DNA of 6,573 nt, taken from contig WFWQ01000051.1 in the NCBI GenBank assembly GCA_015491015.1, forward strand, positions 1 to 6,573, read 5' to 3'. Both the position numbers and the translations under genes were made by a program. Shown here piece after piece: positions 1-4,616 of this stretch (positions within the stretch are counted from its first letter, which is position 1; each line of letters opens with the position of its first letter). The notes beneath the pieces are model-generated. The model was not told where the DNA came from. It ran no database searches and saw only the letters and a list, made by a program, of their open reading frames with translations. This stretch comes from Patescibacteria group bacterium (GTDB lineage Bacteria > Patescibacteriota > Minisyncoccia > Minisyncoccales > S141-161).

Positions 1-53
1 TCTCTTATATATTCTTGAGGTAAATTTTCTAAATCTTCTAAACTTTTAAACAT
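1..53 (-). CDS. N-terminus of an unidentified protein, cut by the window edge
   Basis: An ATG at 53 opens a frame that stays open to the window edge, giving 17 residues, MFKSLEDLENLPQEYIR. It lies 14 bases past the transketolase N-subunit stop on the same strand. The partner subunit (transketolase C-terminal half) would be expected here, but these residues do not resemble the usual start of that family, so I leave it unnamed. The only purine-rich SD-like stretch (GGGGAG at 71-76) is 17 bases from the ATG, which is too far for a normal site. A TAAAAT sits 5 bases upstream of the ATG. The call rests on position, strand and an open frame only. Confidence 0.45.
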   Translation of the reverse strand, partial: MFKSLEDLENLPQEYIR

Positions 54-67
54 TAAAGATTTTAAAA

Positions 68-958
68 TTACTCCCCTTCCTCAATCAAACCTCCCATACT
101 TCTAATTTCTCTTAAAGCCTCTTGAACTTGATTTTCCTTGGCAACAACATCTTCTGGACCTTTTCCAGGAGGCACTCCATGCCACTGAAACCTATTTTCC
201 ATATACTTTACTCCTTTTCCTGGAATAGTATTAGCTATTACAGCGACCGGAGCTTCTTGGATAGCTTTAGCTTCTTGCAAAGTATCAATTATATCTTGAA
301 AGTTATGCCCATTCATTTGCAAAACTCTCCATCCAAAAGCTTGGTACTTTTGAATCAAAGGTTCCAAAGGCATTACATCTTCGGTATAACCATCAATTTG
401 AATATTGTTTCTATCTATTATTACTGTAATTTGGCTTAACCTATACTTTTTAGCTGCCATTACAGCTTCCCAATGCATCCCTTCTTGATGTTCTCCATCG
501 GAAGTAATACAAAAGATGTGATAATCAAACTCCTCTCCCTTCATCCTTGCTCCCAAAGCTATTCCTACAGCTTGAGAAAGACCTTCCCCTAAGGGACCAG
601 AAGAAGTTTCCAAAGATGGAAGATCTTTAATACTTGGATGCCCTTGTAAAGGGGAACCTAACTTTCTTAAAGTTAAAAGATACTTTCTATCGATTAAGCC
701 AGCGTGAATCATAGCAACATATCTCACAGGGCAAATGTGTCCATTAGATAATATTAGTCTATCCCTTTTGGGCCAAAGAGGATCTTCTACTTTGTAGTTT
801 AAAACTCTAAAGTACAAAGCGGTAAAAATATCTGCCATCCCTAAAGGACCAGCTGAATGCCCAGATCCTGCCTCAGCTAACATATGAATTAAATCTTCTC
901 TTATCTCCAAAGCTTTCTTCTTAAGTTGAGAGATTGTAAAGTTAAAAGGGTTTGGCAT
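68..958 (-). CDS. Transketolase, N-terminal (thiamine pyrophosphate-binding) subunit
   Basis: This 296-residue protein is the N-terminal half of a split transketolase, which transfers two-carbon ketol units between sugar phosphates in the non-oxidative pentose phosphate pathway in the cytoplasm. Visible motifs are GSGHSAGPLG at 32-40 region (H34), SNGH at 71-74, QGHPS at 106-109 region, and the TPP/Mg motif SDGEHQEG (153-160) followed about 25 residues later by DRNNIQIDG (182-190); WHG at 259-261 is also family-typical. The first glycine of the classic GDG is serine here. The length fits the stand-alone N subunit; the pyrimidine-binding C half must come from another gene, perhaps outside the window. 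The ATG at 958 is the natural start, and no Shine-Dalgarno sequence precedes it. It is the third gene after rpiB and rpe, 23 bases past the rpe stop, in the same pathway. Confidence 0.95.
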   Translation of the reverse strand: MPNPFNFTISQLKKKALEIREDLIHMLAEAGSGHSAGPLGMADIFTALYFRVLNYKVEDPLWPKRDRLILSNGHICPVRYVAMIHAGLIDRKYLLTLRKLGSPLQGHPSIKDLPSLETSSGPLGEGLSQAVGIALGARMKGEEFDYHIFCITSDGEHQEGMHWEAVMAAKKYRLSQITVIIDRNNIQIDGYTEDVMPLEPLIQKYQAFGWRVLQMNGHNFQDIIDTLQEAKAIQEAPVAVIANTIPGKGVKYMENRFQWHGVPPGKGPEDVVAKENQVQEALREIRSMGGLIEEGE

Positions 959-968
959 ATATTGACTA

Positions 969-977
969 ATTTTAGCA
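969..977 (-). promoter_or_regulatory. Candidate extended -10 promoter for the transketolase subunit
   Basis: In the 23-base gap after rpe the minus strand reads TGC-TAAAAT, the spacing of an extended -10 element (TGn directly before the hexamer). The hexamer ends 10 bases before the ATG at 958, so a start about 7 bases downstream would leave a leader of only about 3 bases. There is no convincing -35 box and no ribosome binding site. In AT-rich DNA such hexamers are frequent, so this is tentative. Confidence 0.35.
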
Positions 978-981
978 CATT

Positions 982-1626
982 TTAAATCTTGCTTAAAAGC
1001 TCAAAAGCTTCTTTGGGATCTTTAGAGTTAAAAATAAAAGAGTGAGAAACTAAAATATCTGCTCCAAAAGAAAGAGCTTTCTTTCCTGTTTCTAAGTTTA
1101 TCCCTCCATCAACTTCTATTTCTAAAGAAGGAAATTTAGACTTTAAAGTTTTAATTTTGGCTAAAACTTTTTCTTGAAACTTTTGTCCAGCTTTTCCAGG
1201 GTTAACTCCCATCACTACTACCAAATCTAAAGCTTCAAGATAAGGAAACAGAATTTCAGCTTGAGTTTCAGGATTTAAAGCTAAAGCAATTTGAGCTCCA
1301 CTTTCTAAAGAAAACTTTAAAATTTCAGGAAAATCTTGAGCTAAGTTCAAAGCCTCAGTATGAAAAATTAATCTTTTAGCTATTTTATCCCAACCTTTAG
1401 CTTCTTCTAAAGGATCTCTTACCATCAAATGCACTTCAATATTTATATCCCCAAAAAGCAATTTAGCTTCTTGAGGATCTTTCCAACTTTGATAAGGAAC
1501 AAACTTACCATCTTCTACATCAATTTGAACCCAATCTATCAACTCTTTAAAAGAATTTAAAACTTCAGCTTGCTTTTTTGCGGATTCAAAATTTTCAGCT
1601 AAGATAGCAGGGATCACTTTAACCAT
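982..1626 (-). CDS. rpe: Ribulose-phosphate 3-epimerase family protein, divergent metal site
   Basis: The 214-residue TIM-barrel protein belongs to the family interconverting ribulose 5-phosphate and xylulose 5-phosphate. Seen in order: IPAILA (5-10), VQIDVEDGKFVP (33-44), VHLMV (65-69), GVNPGKAGQKF (140-150, phosphate and loop region) and VDGGI (172-176). The known metal ligands of the family are two His and two Asp; here H66, D36 and D173 are present but the first His is Q34, and the usual Met two residues after D36 is E38. The N-terminal conserved Ser is also Ala. It is therefore a divergent branch; function as an epimerase is supported mainly by its place between rpiB and transketolase. 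Its ATG overlaps the end of rpiB by 8 bases (ATGGTTAA), suggesting translational coupling; no strong SD is seen. Confidence 0.85.
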   Translation of the reverse strand: MVKVIPAILAENFESAKKQAEVLNSFKELIDWVQIDVEDGKFVPYQSWKDPQEAKLLFGDINIEVHLMVRDPLEEAKGWDKIAKRLIFHTEALNLAQDFPEILKFSLESGAQIALALNPETQAEILFPYLEALDLVVVMGVNPGKAGQKFQEKVLAKIKTLKSKFPSLEIEVDGGINLETGKKALSFGADILVSHSFIFNSKDPKEAFELLSKI

Positions 1627-2083
1627 AAAGCTTTCTTTCTATCTCTAAAATTTTTTCAATCCTTCTTTGATGCCTTTTAGCTTGAGAAAAAGGGGTATTT
1701 AACCAAAGCAAAACCGCCCTCTTAGCTAATTCTTTATCTAAAAATCTTGCCCCTAAAGAAAGCACATTGGCGTTATTATGCTCTTTAGAAAGCTTAATTA
1801 TTTCTAAATCTCCTCCATAAAACACTACCGCTCTCACTTTAGGAAACTTGTTACAAACTATAGCTTCACCTTGCCCAGAGCCTCCCAAAACTATACCTTT
1901 GAACTCTTCTGGATTTTGAGAAACTTTTTCAGCTACTAAACTTACCCAATCAGGATAGTCATCTTCGGAATTAAAAGAAAAAGGACCTAAATCTTCAACT
2001 TCAAAACCTTCCTTTTTTAACTCCTCTACTAAATAATTTTTAAGCTCAAACCCTGCGTGATCTGAAGCTAAAAATATCTTCAT
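1619..2083 (-). CDS. rpiB: Ribose-5-phosphate isomerase B, glutamate-type active site
   Basis: This 154-residue protein matches the RpiB/LacAB family, which interconverts ribose 5-phosphate and ribulose 5-phosphate. Motifs are SDHAGFELK (7-15, with D8 and H9), DYPDW (42-46), GGSGQGEAIVCNK (67-79), EHNNANVLSLG (101-111) and KRHQRR (136-141). E. coli RpiB carries a catalytic Cys in the segment CGTGIG; here that position is Gly and a Glu (E73) lies in GSGQGE, the arrangement known for Mycobacterium tuberculosis RpiB, where Glu acts as the base. The length is normal. It is the first gene of the pentose-phosphate unit and overlaps rpe by 8 bases. There is no Shine-Dalgarno sequence; a perfect TATAAT lies 7 bases before the ATG, so the message may be leaderless. 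Confidence 0.95.
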   Translation of the reverse strand: MKIFLASDHAGFELKNYLVEELKKEGFEVEDLGPFSFNSEDDYPDWVSLVAEKVSQNPEEFKGIVLGGSGQGEAIVCNKFPKVRAVVFYGGDLEIIKLSKEHNNANVLSLGARFLDKELAKRAVLLWLNTPFSQAKRHQRRIEKILEIERKLYG

Positions 2084-2090
2084 TTTTAAA

Positions 2091-2120
2091 ATTATAACTT
2101 GAAAAAGCTCTAAACTTCAA
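2091..2120 (-). promoter_or_regulatory. Promoter of the rpiB-rpe-transketolase unit, probably leaderless
   Basis: On the minus strand TTGAAG (2120-2115) is followed after 18 bases by a perfect -10 box TATAAT (2096-2091). The -35 overlaps the T-tract of the preceding terminator. Only TTTAAAA separates the -10 from the rpiB ATG (2083), so the expected transcription start falls at or next to the A of the ATG. The consensus -10 and the position just past a terminator make this a credible promoter; the leaderless start is inference. Confidence 0.6.
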
Positions 2121-2150
2121 AAAGCCCTCTCTCTATTCAGAGAGAGGGCT
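2119..2150 (-). terminator. Rho-independent terminator overlapping the end of the upstream gene
   Basis: A perfect 12-bp inverted repeat (2123-2134 with 2139-2150, arm AGCCCTCTCTCT) closes a 4-base loop (ATTC on the plus strand) and on the minus strand runs directly into TTTTT. The stop codon TAG (2135-2133) of the small zinc-ribbon-like gene lies at the loop and arm boundary, so the gene's last codons form half of the stem. There is no T-tract on the other side, so it works for leftward transcription only. Confidence 0.85.
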
Positions 2151-2510
2151 CTCAGGTTGAGATCTAAACTTTCCCCATCCTGCAATACCTACCGCGCAAA
2201 AGTACTTTTGATTAAAGCTAAAATGAAGCTTAGCTAAACATTCTTCATTGCTACAATCTTTCCAATGAATCATCCCTTCTGCTCTTTGCCAAGTTCTACA
2301 AAAAGGACACCTTATAAAAATCTTTTGGCGATCTCGATAAGAAACATCGGCTTCTCTTACTTCAAAAGGAAAATCTTTGGTGTCCCCCGGAAGTCTTATT
2401 AAAGGCTTCCTGCCATCTTCTATAACTCCCATCATCTCTAAAATAGTAATCCTCCTTCTTAAAGTTTCTCCAATCCAAAGTAAACGAGAAATCTCTATTT
2501 TAGCACCCAA
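2133..2510 (-). CDS. Unrecognised small protein with a zinc-ribbon-like cysteine cluster
   Basis: I do not recognise this 125-residue protein. A basic N-terminal half includes LRRRITILEMMGVIEDG (17-33). The second half has CPFC (68-71), then C86, C91 and C105, with H82 and H96 between; C-x2-C followed about 15 residues later by C-x4-C looks like a metal-binding ribbon, but the second knuckle is atypical. No signal peptide or membrane segment is visible. The start is TTG, chosen because an ideal AAAGGAGG lies 8 bases upstream, with a good promoter further up. The gene is monocistronic: its own promoter on one side and a terminator overlapping its stop on the other. Possible roles include nucleic-acid or RNA-associated zinc protein, but this is only a guess from the motif. 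Confidence 0.75.
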   Translation of the reverse strand: MGAKIEISRLLWIGETLRRRITILEMMGVIEDGRKPLIRLPGDTKDFPFEVREADVSYRDRQKIFIRCPFCRTWQRAEGMIHWKDCSNEECLAKLHFSFNQKYFCAVGIAGWGKFRSQPESPLSE

Positions 2511-2518
2511 AACTCCCC

Positions 2519-2526
2519 CCTCCTTT
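2519..2526 (-). promoter_or_regulatory. Strong Shine-Dalgarno site deciding a TTG start
   Basis: The minus strand reads AAAGGAGG, a near-complete match to the anti-SD of 16S rRNA, with 8 bases to the TTG at 2510. It supports TTG as the real start of the zinc-ribbon-like gene and shows this organism uses SD-led initiation for at least some genes, in contrast to rpiB. Confidence 0.8.
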
Positions 2527-2551
2527 CTTTAGGATTGTGATTACTTGAAGT

Positions 2552-2580
2552 TTTATAGTTAATTTTCTAAACAGAGTCAA
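2552..2580 (-). promoter_or_regulatory. Sigma-70-type promoter for the zinc-ribbon-like gene
   Basis: TTGACT (2580-2575) and TATAAA (2557-2552) on the minus strand are separated by exactly 17 bases and each differ from consensus by one base. The predicted start near 2545 gives a leader of roughly 35 bases that includes the strong SD. Its -35 lies one base from the -35 of the divergent tRNA promoter. Confidence 0.7.
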
Positions 2581-2581
2581 C

Positions 2582-2610
2582 TTGTAAATTTTAACCTCTT
2601 AGCTTATATT
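2582..2610 (+). promoter_or_regulatory. Promoter for tRNA-Gln (and probably the HIT gene)
   Basis: TTGTAA (2582-2587), a 17-base spacer and TATATT (2605-2610) lie upstream of the tRNA. The predicted start is near 2617, about 20 bases before the mature tRNA 5' end at 2638, a short leader that RNase P would remove. No terminator separates the tRNA from the HIT gene, so this promoter may serve both. Confidence 0.55.
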
Positions 2611-2637
2611 AATAATCTAGAAGAAGGTAAATTTAGT

Positions 2638-2709
2638 TGCGGGGTGGTGTAAGTGGTAACACACGGGGCTCTGGACCCCGGTATCCAGGTTCGAATCCTG
2701 GCCCCGCAG
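2638..2709 (+). tRNA. tRNA-Gln, anticodon CTG
   Basis: A complete cloverleaf can be folded. The acceptor stem TGCGGGG pairs with CCCCGCA (2638-2644 and 2702-2708). The D stem is GTGT/ACAC (2647-2650 and 2659-2662) with GG in the loop. The anticodon stem CGGGG/CCCCG encloses the loop CTCTGGA, giving anticodon CTG (2671-2673). The T stem CCAGG/CCTGG carries the loop TTCGAAT. The variable loop has 4 bases. U1-A72 and discriminator G73 (2709) agree with known bacterial tRNA-Gln identity features. CCA is not encoded (the next bases are CCT), so a CCA-adding enzyme is needed. Position 37 is G, following G36. Confidence 0.97.
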
Positions 2710-2725
2710 CCTTTAAACTAAAACT

Positions 2726-3133
2726 ATGGACTGTATATTTTGTAAAATAGCTAAAAAGGAAGTTCCAGCTCACTTAGTTTACGAAGATGATAAGTTTTTA
2801 GCTTTCTTAGATATTAGACCTTTAACTAAAGGGCACACTTTAGTAATTCCTAAAGAGCATTTTAGATGGGTAGACGATGTTCCTTACTTTGGAGAATATT
2901 TTGAAGTAGCTAAAAAGGTAGGAGTAGCTTTAAAGAAAGGATTTTCGGCAGATTGGGTTTCTTACCTCACTTTAGGTTTAGAAGTTCCTCATTCTCACAT
3001 CCATGTAATTCCAAGATACCAAGATGATCCTCACGGAGAAATTGTAGATTTAACTAAAAGAGAAAACTTCTCTGAAGAAGATATGCGAAAGATAGCTCAA
3101 AAATTAAAAGAGTTCATTCAGAAAGAAACTTAA
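2726..3133 (+). CDS. HIT-family (histidine triad) nucleotide hydrolase/transferase
   Basis: The 135-residue protein has the full HIT fold signature: CIFCKI at 3-8 (C3 and C6, a common zinc pair in this family), VYEDDKFLAFLDIRPLTKGH (18-37) with IPKEH after it, and the triad HSHIH at 89-93 followed by VIPR. HIT proteins hydrolyse or transfer nucleotide monophosphates on phosphoramidates or dinucleotides; the substrate here cannot be read. The usual AGQ before the triad is replaced by LGLEVP, a variant seen in some HIT branches. The ATG at 2726 gives the expected N-terminus, 16 bases after the tRNA, with no SD. Its 3' end overlaps the convergent DUF192 gene by 20 bases. Confidence 0.93.
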   Translation: MDCIFCKIAKKEVPAHLVYEDDKFLAFLDIRPLTKGHTLVIPKEHFRWVDDVPYFGEYFEVAKKVGVALKKGFSADWVSYLTLGLEVPHSHIHVIPRYQDDPHGEIVDLTKRENFSEEDMRKIAQKLKEFIQKET

Positions 3134-3632
3134 CTTTATCACCAACTTTTAAATTATATTTTTGGGCAAATCCGGCTTTAACTTCTAAAACATATTTTAC
3201 TGGCTCTTTAGGAGCAAAGGTTTTGGGGAAGGTTTCTGGAGCAATATTTTCGGTAATGTCTACAATAGTTTTATCTTCTGAAATCCAAATTATATCTATA
3301 GCAAAAAGCATCCCTTTCATCCAAAACCTGGGTTTAACTGGTTTAAAATATAAAAATAAAGCTCCTTCTTTTTCTCCTAAATCTTCTTGATTAGCTAAAC
3401 CCAATCTTTTTTCTTCAGAGGTAGAAAGTAAATAAGCTAAAACTTTAACTTTGCCTCCCAAATCTAAAGTAATCTTTTTTAATTGAGAAAGATCATTTTT
3501 AGTTTTTTCTTCAGGCACAAACCAAGGATTAAAATAAAGATCTACTAACAAAGCTAAAGAACCTATAAAGATAATTAACCCTCCTATTAACCAAAGATCG
3601 TATTTAGTGAACTTAGGTAACTGCTTTAGCAT
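3114..3632 (-). CDS. Membrane-anchored DUF192 protein
   Basis: The 172-residue protein has one N-terminal membrane segment (about 13-33, preceded by KFTK, so probably anchored with the domain outside) and then a DUF192 domain (about 55-170). Family landmarks are the EKRLGLAN segment (74-81), GALFLYF (90-96), FWMKGMLFAIDIIWI (103-117), the IVDI and APETF strands (123-134), PVKYVLEVKAG (144-154) and the closing KVGDKVKF (162-169). The family's biochemical role is not established. The ATG at 3632 overlaps the end of the thioredoxin reductase gene by 20 bases in another frame, so the two are probably cotranscribed and coupled; no clear SD is visible. The 3' end overlaps the convergent HIT gene. 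Confidence 0.9.
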   Translation of the reverse strand: MLKQLPKFTKYDLWLIGGLIIFIGSLALLVDLYFNPWFVPEEKTKNDLSQLKKITLDLGGKVKVLAYLLSTSEEKRLGLANQEDLGEKEGALFLYFKPVKPRFWMKGMLFAIDIIWISEDKTIVDITENIAPETFPKTFAPKEPVKYVLEVKAGFAQKYNLKVGDKVKFLSE

Positions 3633-4575
3633 GTAAAGTGCAAAGTTTATCTTTCCCCTTAATATACTCGTAAGCTGAAGTTGAAGCTACAGCCCCCAAA
3701 GCTGCAGCAGTGATATCTTGTTTAAATCTCCCAAAGATATTAACTACATCTCCTGCGCCAAAAAGTCCAGGAATGTTTGTACGCATCATATTATCAGTTT
3801 GAAGATAACCTTTATCATCTAAATTAGCTCCTAACTTTTTAGCTAACTCAGTGTTGGGAATAGAACCTATTTCTATAAACAAACCTGAAACTTCAAGCTC
3901 TTCTTTCCCTTTATAAGGCTTAGTTAAAACAATCTTTTCTAATCTATCTTCACCAATTAATTCTTTAACTTCAGTTTGATAAAGGATCTCAACTTTATCT
4001 CCAAGTTCTTTCATCTTTTGAAAGTTAATAGGTTCAGCTCTAATTTCTTTTTCTCTGGTAATTAAGTAAATTTTGCTTGCATACTGCCCAGCTAAAACTG
4101 CACCTTTTACCGAAGCATCCCCTCCTCCCACAATAGCTATTTCTTTTCCTCTATATAAAGGGGCGTCGCAAGTGACACAATAGTGAATTCCCTTTCCAGT
4201 TAGCTCTTTTTCTTTAGGCAAATTTAGCCTTCTTCTTTGAGAGCCTGTAGCTAAAATTATAGCATCTGATAAAAACTCTCTTTGAGACTTAGTTAAAACT
4301 TTAAAACAATTTCCTTCTTTTTTAATATCTATCACCCGATCTTCTAAAATTTCAGCACCTAAAGCTTCAGCTTGGTCTCTCATTCTTTTCATCAATTCAT
4401 AACCTTCTATAGATTTGAAACCAGGATAATTTTCTATCACCCCTCCCCAAGAAGTTTGCCCTCCAAACTCTTCTCCAATAATCAAAGTATCTAACAAATA
4501 CCTCCTAGAATAAATCCCTGCGGAAAACCCTGCTGCTCCTGTACCTATGATTATAACATTGTAAGCTGGCTTCAT
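3613..4575 (-). CDS. trxB: Thioredoxin reductase-like FAD-dependent disulfide oxidoreductase
   Basis: A 320-residue protein of the low-molecular-weight thioredoxin reductase type, which passes electrons from a nicotinamide cofactor through FAD to a CxxC and on to thioredoxin or a similar partner. Seen: FAD-binding GTGAAG (11-16), FGGQTSWGGVIENYPGF (37-53), ATGSQ (109-113), the redox pair CVTC (133-136), the nicotinamide motif GGGDAS (150-155) and the second FAD motif GLFGAGDV (270-277). The NADPH phosphate-binding HRRxxxR of the E. coli enzyme reads TREKEIR here. I place the start at ATG 4575 rather than the in-frame TTG at 4593, because MKPAYNVIIIGTG matches the family's N-terminus and the TTG lies inside a good promoter. 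It follows the histidine kinase and overlaps the DUF192 gene by 20 bases. Confidence 0.93.
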   Translation of the reverse strand: MKPAYNVIIIGTGAAGFSAGIYSRRYLLDTLIIGEEFGGQTSWGGVIENYPGFKSIEGYELMKRMRDQAEALGAEILEDRVIDIKKEGNCFKVLTKSQREFLSDAIILATGSQRRRLNLPKEKELTGKGIHYCVTCDAPLYRGKEIAIVGGGDASVKGAVLAGQYASKIYLITREKEIRAEPINFQKMKELGDKVEILYQTEVKELIGEDRLEKIVLTKPYKGKEELEVSGLFIEIGSIPNTELAKKLGANLDDKGYLQTDNMMRTNIPGLFGAGDVVNIFGRFKQDITAAALGAVASTSAYEYIKGKDKLCTLHAKAVT

Positions 4576-4583
4576 AGGATTTA

Positions 4584-4612
4584 ATTTTATCAATTTCTAA
4601 AAACTAACTCAA
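4584..4612 (-). promoter_or_regulatory. Candidate leaderless promoter for thioredoxin reductase
   Basis: Directly after the histidine kinase stop the minus strand has TTGAGT (4612-4607), 17 bases, then TAAAAT (4589-4584). The ATG at 4575 begins after only 8 more bases, so transcription should start at or next to the start codon. No SD exists between. It resembles the rpiB arrangement and would let the reductase and DUF192 genes be expressed apart from the kinase. Confidence 0.5.
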
Positions 4613-4616
4613 ACCT

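Noticed and set aside
122..439. Plus-strand open frame of 105 codons
   Set aside because: It lies wholly inside and antisense to the transketolase gene, and its translation has no recognisable features or start signals.
2123..2150. The hairpin as a bidirectional terminator or CRISPR-like repeat
   Set aside because: Only the minus-strand side is followed by a T-tract, and the repeat occurs once, with no spaced copies.
3633..3670. Separate promoter for the DUF192 gene (TATATT, TAAACT)
   Set aside because: The hexamers lie in the thioredoxin reductase coding region, have poor spacing to the ATG and no -35; coupling by the 20-base overlap explains expression better.
4576..4593. Six-residue longer thioredoxin reductase from TTG 4593
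   Set aside because: No SD precedes it, it sits in a promoter-like segment, and the ATG at 4575 matches the normal N-terminus.
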